DNA of 8,983 nucleotides from Stenotrophomonas maltophilia (GCA_002387845.1 DGLB01000031.1:7517-16499), one strand, 5' to 3'; shown: positions 1-7,401, counted from the stretch's first letter. Program-made: numbers and translations. The notes: a model not told the origin generated them from the letters alone.

Positions 1-1133
<1,133 letters not shown>

Positions 1134-1189
1134 GGGGAGACTCCTGAAAGTTCTTATGTGCTGTCCGGCGGCTGCCGGGTTATGAATGG

Positions 1190-1219
1190 GATGTGGGGGA
1201 TGGGTTTGTCACATTCAAC
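1190..1219 (-). promoter_or_regulatory. Possible sigma-32 (heat-shock) promoter of dnaK
   Basis: Read on the minus strand, GTTGAAT (1219-1213), a 15-nt spacer and CCCACATC (1197-1190) resemble the enterobacterial heat-shock consensus CTTGAAA/CCCCATNT. The -10-like box is nearly identical to the one proposed for grpE (CCCACATA). This would let dnaK be transcribed at higher level than hrcA and grpE. The leader to the dnaK ATG would be about 50 nt. This is a pattern match only; the first base of the -35 box is off consensus. Confidence 0.4.
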
Positions 1220-1228
1220 CCATTCCCC
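1195..1228. repeat. Inverted repeat in the grpE-dnaK gap
   Basis: GGGGGATGGGTT (1195-1206) is the inverse of AACCCATTCCCC (1217-1228) with one mismatch, leaving a 10-nt loop. It overlaps the -35 and abuts the -10 box of the proposed dnaK promoter. It has roughly the size of a CIRCE operator (9-bp arms, 9-nt spacer) but not its sequence (TTAGCACTC/GAGTGCTAA). It could be an operator, an mRNA hairpin, or chance in GC-rich DNA. Confidence 0.5.
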
Positions 1229-1254
1229 GAACGCTGTGTTCAATCAAGGTTGCC

Positions 1255-1277
1255 GTGGAGCCGGGCCCTGCCCGGCT
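1255..1277 (+). repeat. Diverged GTAG-type (SMAG-like) palindrome after grpE
   Basis: A GTGG head (1255-1258) is followed by AGCCGGGC, a CCT loop and GCCCGGCT, a perfect 8-bp stem. The stem is identical to those of the GTAG palindromes at 5757 and 7460; only the head differs (GTGG for GTAG). It sits 9 nt past the grpE stop, so the grpE-dnaK mRNA would carry a strong hairpin there. That hairpin could protect or define the 3' end of a processed grpE message. No U-tract follows, so it is not a typical terminator. Confidence 0.6.
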
Positions 1278-1286
1278 GCCGCTCCC

Positions 1287-1802
1287 TCAATCCCGCGCGA
1301 CAACCACCAAGGCGGGACGCAGCAGGCGGTCATTCAGCAGGTAGCCCTTCTGGAACACCTGGACCACGCTGCCCGGGGCCGCGCCGGGGGCGTCGACCTG
1401 GCTGATGGCCTGGTGGTGTTCCGGGTTGAAGGGCTGGCCGGTCGGGTCCAGCAGGGTCAGGCCGTTGTCGGCGGCGACCTTGAGCAGCTGCTTGTAGGTC
1501 AGCTCCAGGCCTTCGCGCAGCGGGCTGGCATCGGTGCCGGCGGCATTCAGGCCGGCGTCCAGGCTGTCGAACACCGGCAGCAGTTCGCCCAGCAGTTTTT
1601 CATTGGCGAAGCGGCGCGCCTGTTCCACGTCGCGGGCCACGCGCTTGCGCTGGTTGTCCAGGTCGGCGCGTTCGCGCAGCGACTCCGAACGCAGCAGGGC
1701 GACCTCGTTCTGCAGGGCCTCCAGCTGCTGCTGCAGCGAAGAGCCTTCGGCAGCGGCGTCGGCCGGGGACGGGGTGGCGGTATCGGGCTGATCTTGATTC
1801 AT
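1287..1802 (-). CDS. grpE: Nucleotide exchange factor GrpE
   Basis: GrpE is the cytoplasmic exchange factor that ejects ADP from DnaK and so resets the chaperone cycle; it acts as a dimer and as a thermosensor. The product is 171 residues. A variable acidic N-terminus is followed by a long coiled-coil helix (about residues 20-65, with RADLDNQRKRVARDVEQAR). Then comes the conserved FANEKLLGELLPVFDSLD segment and the C-terminal beta domain carrying VVQVFQKGYLLNDRLLRPALV, the family signature. The frame is open 12 codons further upstream. I chose the ATG at 1802 because the MNQD start matches Xanthomonas GrpE as I remember it, and because AAGGA lies 7 nt before it. It stands between hrcA and dnaK and has its own likely heat-shock promoter at 1843-1869. 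Confidence 0.96.
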   Translation of the reverse strand: MNQDQPDTATPSPADAAAEGSSLQQQLEALQNEVALLRSESLRERADLDNQRKRVARDVEQARRFANEKLLGELLPVFDSLDAGLNAAGTDASPLREGLELTYKQLLKVAADNGLTLLDPTGQPFNPEHHQAISQVDAPGAAPGSVVQVFQKGYLLNDRLLRPALVVVARD

Positions 1803-1842
1803 GTTCGGGTCCTTGGCGGTCACTCCCCGCCTCCACACCCCC

Positions 1843-1869
1843 TATGTGGGCGCGGCGGACCGATTCAAG
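1843..1869 (-). promoter_or_regulatory. Likely sigma-32 (heat-shock) promoter of grpE
   Basis: On the minus strand CTTGAAT (1869-1863), a 12-nt spacer and CCCACATA (1850-1843) fit the heat-shock promoter consensus CTTGAAA/CCCCATNT well. This is the best of the three candidates in the operon. It lies in the 81-nt gap between hrcA and grpE and would start transcripts about 35 nt before the grpE ATG. It would make grpE-dnaK expression partly independent of the hrcA promoter. Confidence 0.6.
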
Positions 1870-1883
1870 AGCCCATGACGCTT

Positions 1884-2951
1884 TTAGGTGCGTTCACGGG
1901 ACAATCCGCCGCTTGAGGGCGCATCCAGCGCTGCCCCCAGCACCTGGGCGGTGGCCTCCACCAGCGGAATCATGCGGTCATAGGCCATCCGTTTCGGGCC
2001 GATCACCCCCAGCACGCCCAGCACCTGGCCGCCGGCCGAGTACGGCGCAGTCACCAGCGACACGCTTTCCAGCGGCACCACCCCGGTCTCCTCGCCGATG
2101 AAGATGCGCACCCCCGGGGCCTGGCTGGTGCGCTCGAGCAACTGCAGGATCTCGCGCTTGCTGGCAAAAACGTCAAACAGTTCGCGCAGCCGCTCCAGGT
2201 CGGACAGGTCCTGCACTCCCATCAACCGGGTCTGCCCGGCCAGCACGATGTCGTCGGCCGGCGGGGCCAGTGCCTGTTCGGCCAGCTCCACGCTGTGGGC
2301 CAGCAGCTGCTCCATCTCCGAGCGCGCCTGGCGCAGCTCCAGCAGCAGGCCGGCACGGATCTCGGCCAGGGTGCGGCCGGCGCAGTGGGCATTGAGGTAG
2401 TTGGCCACCCGCTCCAGCTCGGCCGGTTCCCAGGCACGGCGGGGTTCGATCACCCGGTTCTGCACCTCGTTGTCCGCAAACACCAGGATGGCCAGCACGC
2501 GGCGGGCGTCCAGCGCCACGAAATCGATATGCCGGAACGCGAACTGTTCGCGCCGGGGGGCCCCCACGACACCCACGAAATGACTCATCGCCGACAGCAG
2601 CTCCGAGGCGCTGCCCAGCAACGCCTGGGTGCCGGTGCCGCTGGACAGCTCGCTGCGCAGGCGCTGCAGTTCGCCCTCGCCCGGCGGCTGCATTTTCACC
2701 AGGCTGTCGACGAACACCCGGTAGCCGGTCGCCGTGGGCACGCGCCCGGCCGAGGCATGCGGCGAGCTGAGCAGGCCCAGGTCTTCCAGGTCGCCGAGGA
2801 TGTTGCGGATGGTGGCCGGGCTGACGTCCAGCCCGGCCAACCGCGCCAGCGTCTGCGACCCCACCGGCTCGCCGTCCTGGATGTGGCGCGCGATCAGGGT
2901 CCGCAGCAGGTGGCGGGCGCGCGGTGCCAGCGGTGGCGAAGGTGCGTGCAT
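1884..2951 (-). CDS. hrcA: Heat-inducible transcription repressor HrcA
   Basis: HrcA is a DNA-binding repressor of class I heat-shock genes; it binds CIRCE inverted repeats and depends on GroEL for activity. The product is 355 residues, normal for the family. The N-terminal winged helix is visible at about residues 10-75 (DVSPATIRNILGDLEDLGLL, then SAGRVPTATGYRVFVD). The central GAF-like region and the C-terminal GVRIFIGEETG and VLGVLGVIGPKRMAYDRMIPLV segments are also typical. The frame stays open for 94 more codons upstream into the recN antisense strand. I chose the ATG at 2951 because the family N-terminus (PRARHLLRTLIARHI) begins there; its ribosome site is weak (CAGG about 9 nt upstream). 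First gene of the hrcA-grpE-dnaK operon. No CIRCE sequence is visible in the window, so its targets (groESL in relatives) are probably elsewhere. Confidence 0.97.
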   Translation of the reverse strand: MHAPSPPLAPRARHLLRTLIARHIQDGEPVGSQTLARLAGLDVSPATIRNILGDLEDLGLLSSPHASAGRVPTATGYRVFVDSLVKMQPPGEGELQRLRSELSSGTGTQALLGSASELLSAMSHFVGVVGAPRREQFAFRHIDFVALDARRVLAILVFADNEVQNRVIEPRRAWEPAELERVANYLNAHCAGRTLAEIRAGLLLELRQARSEMEQLLAHSVELAEQALAPPADDIVLAGQTRLMGVQDLSDLERLRELFDVFASKREILQLLERTSQAPGVRIFIGEETGVVPLESVSLVTAPYSAGGQVLGVLGVIGPKRMAYDRMIPLVEATAQVLGAALDAPSSGGLSRERT

Positions 2952-2979
2952 GGAATCAGCCTGTGAGACGCCCGCCTTG

Positions 2980-3006
2980 ATAATGGCTGGCGTGGACGTT
3001 GGCAAG
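2980..3006 (-). promoter_or_regulatory. Possible promoter of hrcA (sigma-32-like)
   Basis: On the minus strand CTTGCCA (3006-3000), a 12-nt spacer and GCCATTAT (2987-2980) partly resemble a heat-shock promoter and have the same spacing as the grpE candidate. A transcript would start about 20 nt before the hrcA ATG. The -35 box matches only CTTG plus the last A, so another sigma factor is possible. Confidence 0.4.
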
Positions 3007-3009
3007 TCA

Positions 3010-3038
3010 TTGGAGTGGCCCCGCGCCCATGCTAGCGT
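3010..3038 (+). promoter_or_regulatory. Possible recN promoter with extended -10
   Basis: TTGGAG (3010-3015), a 17-nt spacer and TAGCGT (3033-3038) form a sigma-70-like pair, with TG one base before the -10 box (3030-3031). The start point would lie about 18 nt before the recN ATG. It stands back to back with the proposed hrcA promoter. I see no clear LexA palindrome around it. Confidence 0.33.
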
Positions 3039-3062
3039 TGCGCGGCTCAAGAACCCAATACC

Positions 3063-4727
3063 ATGCTCAGACATCTTTCGATCAAGGATTTCGCCGTCGT
3101 CCGCGCCACCGAACTTGAATTCGGGCCGGGCATGACCGTGGTTTCCGGTGAAACCGGCACCGGCAAGTCGCTGATGGTGGACGCCCTCGGCTTCCTGTCC
3201 GGCCTGCGCGCCGACAGCGGCGTGGTCCGCCACGGGGCCGCGCGCGCCGAACTGTCGGCCGAGTTCGCGCCCGACGCCGACGCGCCCGCGCGCGCCTGGC
3301 TGCGCGACAACGAACTGGACGACGACGACCAGTGCCAGCTGCGCCGGGTGATCCGCGCCGACGGCGGTTCACGGGCGTGGATCAACGGCCGCCCGGTCAC
3401 CCTGACCCAGCTGGGTGAGCTGGCCGGCATGCTGGTGGAGATTCACGGCCAGCATGACCAGCAGGCTCTGCTGGCGCGGCCTTCGCAGCTGGCGCTGCTG
3501 GACGCCTACGCCCGCAACGAGGCCGAGCGCACCCAGGTACGCCAGGCCGCCGCCCGCTGGCAGGCGCTGGTGGACGAAGCCGAGGCGCTGTCGCGCCAGG
3601 GCGATGTCAGCGACCGCATCGGCTTCCTGGAGCACCAGCTGGGCGAGCTGCAGCGCGAAGAGCTGGAGCCGGCCTCGATTGCCGGGCTGACCAGCAGCCA
3701 CCGTCGCCAGGCCCACGCCGGGGCGCTGTTGACCGCCTGCGACGTGGCCGCTGCGCGCCTGAATGGCGATGACGACGTGTCGGTGCTGCAACTGCTCCAG
3801 CAGACCCGGCACGAGCTGTCGCGCGTGGCCGAGCACGACCCGCGCCTGGGCGAGGTGGACGCGCTGCTGGACGGAGCCGCCATCCAGCTGCACGAAGCCC
3901 TGGCCCTGCTGGACCGGGTGCACGACGACCTGGATGCGGACCCGGAGCAGTTCGAGGACATCGAGCGCCGCCTGGGCCGCCTGCACGACCTGTCGCGCAA
4001 GCACCGGGTGCCGATGGAACAGCTGGGCGAGCATCGCGACGCATTGGAAGCCGAAGTGGAGCAGCTGCGCGGGGCCGACGCCCGCCTGCAGGCGCTGGCC
4101 GGCGAGATCGAGCGCGCCGCCGGGCAGTGGCAGGCCGTGGCCGCCACCCTGAGCGCCAGCCGGCGCAGCGCCGCCGCCGGGCTTTCGGACACCACCACCG
4201 CGCTGATCGGCGAGCTGGGCATGGGCGGCGGTCAGTTCCTGATCGAGATCGAGCCCCAGGCCGTGGCCAAGCCGGACCCGAACGGGGCCGAACGGGTCGA
4301 GTTCCTGGTCGCCGCCAACGCCGGCCAGCCGCCCCGCGCCCTGCGCAAGGTCGCCTCCGGCGGCGAGCTGTCACGCATCTCGCTGGCCATTGAAGTGGCC
4401 GCGCTGGACCTGGACGCGGTGCCGACCATGGTGTTCGACGAAGTGGACTCCGGCATTGGCGGTGCCGTGGCCGACATCGTCGGCCAGAAGCTGCGCGCCC
4501 TGGGCGAGAAGCGCCAGGTGCTGTGCGTGACCCATCTGCCGCAGGTGGCTTCCAAGGGCCATTGGCACTACCGGGTCAGCAAGGCCCCGGTCGAGGGCAT
4601 GACCCAGAGCGCCGTGGAAAAGCTGGACAGCAAGGCGCGCGAGGAAGAGCTGGCGCGCATGCTCGGCGGCGTGGAAGTGAGCAAGGAAGCCCGGGCCGCC
4701 GCGCGGAAGCTGCTGCAGGAGGTGTAA
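3063..4727 (+). CDS. recN: DNA repair protein RecN
   Basis: RecN is an SMC-like ATPase that acts early in recombinational repair of double-strand breaks and holds DNA ends or sister chromatids together. The product is 554 residues, the usual length. The N-terminal ATPase half has the Walker A motif GETGTGKS (29-36) and the Q-loop HGQHDQQALL (128-137). A long Glu/Arg/Leu-rich coiled coil occupies about 150-370. The C-terminal half has the ABC signature SGGELSR (432-438), Walker B VFDEVDSG with D459 and E460, and the switch histidine H491 in VTHLPQ. All catalytic elements are intact. No good ribosome site precedes the ATG, but the family N-terminus (LRHLSIKDFAVV) fixes the start. It diverges from hrcA and ends at a shared terminator with fur. 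Confidence 0.97.
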   Translation: MLRHLSIKDFAVVRATELEFGPGMTVVSGETGTGKSLMVDALGFLSGLRADSGVVRHGAARAELSAEFAPDADAPARAWLRDNELDDDDQCQLRRVIRADGGSRAWINGRPVTLTQLGELAGMLVEIHGQHDQQALLARPSQLALLDAYARNEAERTQVRQAAARWQALVDEAEALSRQGDVSDRIGFLEHQLGELQREELEPASIAGLTSSHRRQAHAGALLTACDVAAARLNGDDDVSVLQLLQQTRHELSRVAEHDPRLGEVDALLDGAAIQLHEALALLDRVHDDLDADPEQFEDIERRLGRLHDLSRKHRVPMEQLGEHRDALEAEVEQLRGADARLQALAGEIERAAGQWQAVAATLSASRRSAAAGLSDTTTALIGELGMGGGQFLIEIEPQAVAKPDPNGAERVEFLVAANAGQPPRALRKVASGGELSRISLAIEVAALDLDAVPTMVFDEVDSGIGGAVADIVGQKLRALGEKRQVLCVTHLPQVASKGHWHYRVSKAPVEGMTQSAVEKLDSKAREEELARMLGGVEVSKEARAAARKLLQEV

Positions 4728-4739
4728 GGCGTCCGGAGG

Positions 4740-4761
4740 GCCGGCCAACGGTCGGCGCTAC
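4740..4761 (-). repeat. GTAG-type (SMAG) palindrome after recN
   Basis: On the minus strand the GTAG head (4761-4758) is followed by C, then GCCGACC, a GTT loop and GGCCGGC: a 7-bp stem with one non-Watson-Crick position, which is a G-U pair in recN-strand RNA. It sits 12 nt past the recN stop. Such elements are numerous in Stenotrophomonas and are moved by RAYT transposases; no such transposase is in the window. It can fold at the 3' end of recN mRNA. Confidence 0.7.
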
Positions 4762-4789
4762 CGGGGTGCTGCTATCTGCATCAAATGCA

Positions 4790-4817
4790 AAAAACCCGGG
4801 TTTTCACCCGGGTTTTT
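4790..4817. terminator. Bidirectional terminator between recN and fur
   Basis: AAAAACCCGGGT (4790-4801), a TTTC loop and ACCCGGGTTTTT (4806-4817) make a perfect 12-bp hairpin with an A-run on one side and a T-run on the other. It works in both directions on paper, ending recN from the left and fur from the right; the fur stop is only 2 nt away. Confidence 0.92.
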
Positions 4818-4819
4818 GC

Positions 4820-5236
4820 TTACTTGCGCTTCTTGCGCACGTACAGGACGAGCGAGTGCTCTTCCAGCTCGTAGCCGTGATCGGCCGCGATCTTGCGCTG
4901 CAGCTCCTCGATCTCGTGGCTTTCGAATTCGATGATCTTGCCGCTGTCCACGTCCACCATGTGGTCGTGGTGGCCGCCGCGGTCCAGTTCGTAGACGGCC
5001 TGGCCGCCCTCGAAGTTGTGCTTCAGCACCAGGCCGGCGGCTTCGAACTGGGTCAGCACCCGGTACACGGTGGCCAGGCCGATTTCATCCCCATGCTCCA
5101 GCAGCTGCCGGTAGATGTCTTCGGCCGTCATGTGGTGGTGGTGCTTCTGGGCGTCGCGCTGTTCCAGCAGGGCCAGGATCCGCATCCGGGGGTGCGTCAC
5201 CTTCAGGCCGACTTTACGAAGGTCGTTGGTTTCCAT
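4820..5236 (-). CDS. fur: Ferric uptake regulator Fur
   Basis: Fur is a dimeric repressor that binds Fe(II) and shuts off iron-uptake genes. The product is 138 residues. The N-terminal winged helix contains the recognition segment GLATVYRVLTQFEAAG (53-68). The dimerisation and metal-binding half contains HHDH (89-92) and GKIIEFES (99-106), with further histidines at 120 and 127. The two cysteines that bind structural zinc in E. coli Fur (CxxC in the segment before GKVIEF) are replaced by VDVDS; to my knowledge Pseudomonas-type Fur also lacks them. There is a run of four histidines at 32-35, just before the conserved TAEDIYR helix. The ATG is set by the family start (LRKVGLKVTHPRMRIL). It is monocistronic, divergent from bamE, with the shared terminator at its end. 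No Fur box is evident in its leader. Confidence 0.97.
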   Translation of the reverse strand: METNDLRKVGLKVTHPRMRILALLEQRDAQKHHHHMTAEDIYRQLLEHGDEIGLATVYRVLTQFEAAGLVLKHNFEGGQAVYELDRGGHHDHMVDVDSGKIIEFESHEIEELQRKIAADHGYELEEHSLVLYVRKKRK

Positions 5237-5282
5237 AGGTCTCGTTCATTGGCGATTTAGCGCCAGCTGCCTCGGTATGGGT

Positions 5283-5315
5283 CGCGGCGACACGTCGGGA
5301 GTGTATCATCGACTG
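5283..5315 (-). promoter_or_regulatory. Possible promoter region for fur and bamE
   Basis: The 102-bp divergent gap (5237-5338) must hold both promoters. On the minus strand the extended -10-like TGATACACT (5308-5300) has a weak TTTGGG 16 nt upstream and could serve fur. On the plus strand TATCAT (5304-5309) is a fair -10 for bamE but has no recognisable -35. The two overlap, so they may compete. Nothing resembling a Fur box is visible. Confidence 0.28.
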
Positions 5316-5338
5316 GATTTCCCCAAACGCCCTTTCCG

Positions 5339-5734
5339 ATGCGCAATCTCCTGCTGGTCGCCGCCGTTGCCCTGTCCACCACCGGGTGCGGCATCATCTA
5401 CAAGCAACCCATTTATCAGGGCAACCTGGTCCGGGAGCAGGCCGTCGGTCAGCTGCAGGTCGGCCAGAGCAAGCAGCAGGTGAACGCCCTGCTCGGCACC
5501 CCGTCCATTCCCGACCCGTTCCACGCCCAGCGCTGGGACTACACCGCCACCGAGCGGACCAACCGGGTGGGCCGTACCGAAGTGAAGAACTTCACCGTGT
5601 TCTTCGAGAACGACCTGGTCACCCGCTGGGAAGGCGACTTCTTCGCCACCCGCGACGCCCAGCTGGCCCAGGACACCGTCCGCCAGTTCGGCCGCAACCT
5701 GGCCAAGGACAAGAAGAAGCAGCGCGGCCGGTAA
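5339..5734 (+). CDS. bamE: Outer membrane assembly lipoprotein BamE (SmpA/OmlA family)
   Basis: BamE is a small lipoprotein of the Bam complex, which folds beta-barrel proteins into the outer membrane. The product is 131 residues. A short lipoprotein signal peptide (1-16) ends at STTGC, so C17 should be lipidated; the -3 residue is threonine rather than the usual leucine. The mature part has the family motifs VGQSKQQVNALLGTP (41-55), a WDY segment (66-68) and VFFENDLVTRWEG (87-99). The C-terminus is an unusually basic tail (KDKKKQRGR). The SD is weak, but the signal peptide fixes the ATG. It diverges from fur, an arrangement also known in Pseudomonas (omlA-fur), and converges on rnfH, with a GTAG palindrome in between. 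Confidence 0.95.
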   Translation: MRNLLLVAAVALSTTGCGIIYKQPIYQGNLVREQAVGQLQVGQSKQQVNALLGTPSIPDPFHAQRWDYTATERTNRVGRTEVKNFTVFFENDLVTRWEGDFFATRDAQLAQDTVRQFGRNLAKDKKKQRGR

Positions 5735-5756
5735 CGGCTGACCCACGCGGTGCCAG

Positions 5757-5778
5757 GTAGAGCCGGGCTTGCCCGGCT
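5757..5778 (+). repeat. GTAG-type (SMAG) palindrome between bamE and rnfH
   Basis: A GTAG head (5757-5760) is followed by a perfect 8-bp stem, AGCCGGGC and GCCCGGCT, with a TT loop. It lies between the convergent ends of bamE and rnfH, 22 nt past the bamE stop. It is almost identical to the copy at 7460. With no other hairpin in this gap, it is the likely 3' mRNA structure for both genes, although no T-run follows. Confidence 0.78.
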
Positions 5779-5797
5779 GACCAGACCGCGGACGACC

Positions 5798-6052
5798 TTA
5801 CCGCGCGGCGCGCCGGCGGCGGTTGTCCTTCGGGTCGGCCAGCAGGGGCCTGAGCAGTTCCACCCGGTCATTGTCCTGCAGCACCTGGGCAGGCCGGGCC
5901 AGCAGCCCGTGCACCGCCACCGCCGGGCAGTCCGCGCTGCCGGGCAGGTTCGCCACCGCAATCGCATCGGCCACGGTCGCCCCTTCGGCCAGCTCCAGTG
6001 ACTGCCGTTCCACCCGGTCCGGCCACGCCAGCACCACCTCGACGCGGATCAC
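5798..6052 (-). CDS. rnfH: RnfH family protein (UPF0125, beta-grasp fold)
   Basis: This is the small RnfH/RatB family protein of ubiquitin-like (beta-grasp) fold, whose function is not settled. It was named for occurrence near rnf electron-transport genes and is called PasI, an antitoxin to RatA, in some E. coli work. The product is 84 residues. Visible family features are the LxEGATVADAI segment (about 21-31), the loop LLARPAQVLQDNDRVELLRPLLADP (about 50-74) and a basic C-terminus rich in arginine (DNRRRRAAR). The start is a GTG 3 nt after the ratA stop, so translation is probably coupled to ratA. The same ratA-rnfH order, beside bamE and smpB, occurs in E. coli. Confidence 0.9.
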   Translation of the reverse strand: MIRVEVVLAWPDRVERQSLELAEGATVADAIAVANLPGSADCPAVAVHGLLARPAQVLQDNDRVELLRPLLADPKDNRRRRAAR

Positions 6053-6055
6053 GCG

Positions 6056-6484
6056 TCAGTCCTGGCTGTCGGCGACGCGGATGAAGTCGTTGACCATGCG
6101 GTCGGCCAGGCCCTGGAAGCCCAGCGCCAGCGCCGGGCCGAGCAGGCGGCTGGTGGGTTCGAAGTCCAGGGTGAGGGTGACCTTGCAGGCATCTTCGGCC
6201 AGCGCATGGAACTCCCAGCGGCCGTGGAGCTGCTTGAACGGCCCGTCGCGCAGCTGCATATCAATATGGTGCGGCCGCTGCAGGCTGTTTTCGGTCATGA
6301 ACCAGGTGGAAAACGAGCCCAGGCCCAGGTCCAGCCGCGCCACCACCCGGTCCGGGCTGGATTCCAGAACCTGCGAGGCCGAGCACCAGCGGAACCGGCG
6401 CGGGTAGGCCTCGACATCATTTACCAGGTCGAACAGGCGGGCGGCGGAATGTTCAACCAGGGCACTGCGGCGGATGGTAGTCAT
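6056..6484 (-). CDS. ratA: RatA family protein (SRPBCC/START-like, Coq10-type)
   Basis: This is a small START-like protein of the RatA/Coq10 family. In E. coli RatA has been reported to bind 50S subunits and block subunit joining, while eukaryotic relatives bind coenzyme Q, so the main role here is open. The product is 142 residues, the normal length. Family features are the N-terminal IRRSALVEHSAARLFDLVNDVEAYP (about 4-28), the central DGPFKQLHGRWEF segment and the long amphipathic C-terminal helix (LGFQGLADRMVNDFIRVA). The reading frame continues upstream through smpB antisense. The ATG at 6484 is chosen from the family start and because smpB occupies the DNA beyond. It is divergent from smpB across 57 nt and overlaps no neighbour. 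Confidence 0.93.
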   Translation of the reverse strand: MTTIRRSALVEHSAARLFDLVNDVEAYPRRFRWCSASQVLESSPDRVVARLDLGLGSFSTWFMTENSLQRPHHIDMQLRDGPFKQLHGRWEFHALAEDACKVTLTLDFEPTSRLLGPALALGFQGLADRMVNDFIRVADSQD

Positions 6485-6541
6485 ACGTTGGCTTGGCTGA
6501 CGAATCGACCACGGACGGCCGGAATCGGAGACAATAGATAA

Positions 6542-7045
6542 ATGAGCAAGAACAGCGCCAAGGATAAAGCAAAGAACGCGACGGCCAATAAAACCATCGC
6601 GCTCAACAAGCGTGCCCGCCACGAGTACCACATTGAAGAGCGCTTCGAGGCCGGTCTGGCCCTGCAGGGCTGGGAGGTCAAGTCGATCCGTGCCGGGCGC
6701 GGCAACATCGTCGACGCCTACGCCTATGTGAAGTCGGGCGAGATCTACCTGATCGGCGCGCAGATCACCCCGTTGATCCAGGCCTCCACCCATGTGGTGG
6801 CCAATGACCGTCGCGAGCGCAAGCTGCTGCTGCACCGCCGGGAGATCGACAAGCTGGTCGGCAAGGTCGAACGCGATGGCTACACCATCGTGCCCACCGC
6901 GATGTACTGGAGCAAGAACAAGATCAAGCTGGAAGTGGCACTGGCCAAGGGCAAGCAGACCCACGACAAGCGCGACGCCGCCAAGGATCGCGACTGGGCG
7001 ATTGAAAAGCAGCGCGCCATGCGTCGCGGTAACCGTGACGCCTGA
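6542..7045 (+). CDS. smpB: SsrA-binding protein SmpB
   Basis: SmpB binds tmRNA and delivers it with EF-Tu to ribosomes stalled on messages without a stop codon. The product is 167 residues, close to the usual 160. A lysine- and asparagine-rich N-terminus (1-20) precedes the OB-fold core, visible as ALNKRARHEYHIEERFEAGLALQGWEVKSIRAG (20-52) and then GEIYLIGAQITPL. The C-terminal tail, KGKQTHDKRDAAKDRDWAIEKQRAM, is the segment that forms a helix in the empty mRNA channel. A GGAG lies 11 nt before the ATG, slightly far. Its RNA partner ssrA lies about 550 nt downstream on the same strand, with one small gene between. Confidence 0.98.
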   Translation: MSKNSAKDKAKNATANKTIALNKRARHEYHIEERFEAGLALQGWEVKSIRAGRGNIVDAYAYVKSGEIYLIGAQITPLIQASTHVVANDRRERKLLLHRREIDKLVGKVERDGYTIVPTAMYWSKNKIKLEVALAKGKQTHDKRDAAKDRDWAIEKQRAMRRGNRDA

Positions 7046-7089
7046 CCTGCAATGCCCTATCCCTTACTTTCCCACGGCAGGAGCCGCAC

Positions 7090-7401
7090 GTGACCCAGAC
7101 CCTCACCCCGGCTCAACTGCAGGCAGACATTGCGGCATTTGAGTTCATCTTCGCCGAATTCAGCCGCACCATGGAGCCGGCCGCCCTGCTCAAGGTGCTG
7201 ACCTACCTGCTGCGCAATGCCCAGCGCGAAGCGGTTGAAACCGACAGCCCGCTGCTGCAGGCCCGGATTGCCCGGCTGCAGACCCTGCTGGACCAGGTGC
7301 AGCCCGAAGCCCAGCGCCAGATCACCGCACTGAAACACGAAAAGAGCAACCAGCGCCGCGAAAAGGCCCGGCACCGCGCCGAGAACCTGCGCCAGCGGTA
7401 A
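7090..7401 (+). CDS. Small helical protein of unknown function between smpB and ssrA
   Basis: I do not recognise this family. The product is 103 residues, starting at GTG with a strong ribosome site (GGCAGGAG, spacer about 8 nt), which decides the start. It has no signal peptide or membrane segment. The sequence looks almost entirely helical. An N-terminal half with FEFIFAEFSRTMEPAALLKVLTYLLRNAQ is followed by leucine-heptad stretches (LLQARIARLQTLLDQV). It ends in a strongly basic tail (HEKSNQRREKARHRAENLRQR) that could contact RNA or DNA. It begins 44 nt after smpB with no terminator between, so the two are probably co-transcribed. Codon use matches the neighbours, which supports it as a real gene. 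Its position next to two trans-translation genes is suggestive only. Confidence 0.82.
   Translation: MTQTLTPAQLQADIAAFEFIFAEFSRTMEPAALLKVLTYLLRNAQREAVETDSPLLQARIARLQTLLDQVQPEAQRQITALKHEKSNQRREKARHRAENLRQR

Noticed and set aside
2952..3062. LexA box or CIRCE in the hrcA-recN gap
   Set aside because: Neither palindrome is present when read by eye; only promoter-like boxes are seen.
2952..3233. N-terminal extension of hrcA by 94 codons
   Set aside because: It would run through the recN start region on the opposite strand and has no HrcA similarity; the family N-terminus begins at 2951.
5237..5338. Fur box for autoregulation of fur
   Set aside because: No stretch resembling the GATAAT-type repeats is visible; only a weak 5-bp hairpin TGGCG/CGCCA at 5250-5265.
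6485..6964. N-terminal extension of ratA
   Set aside because: It is antisense to smpB; RatA is complete at 142 residues from 6484.
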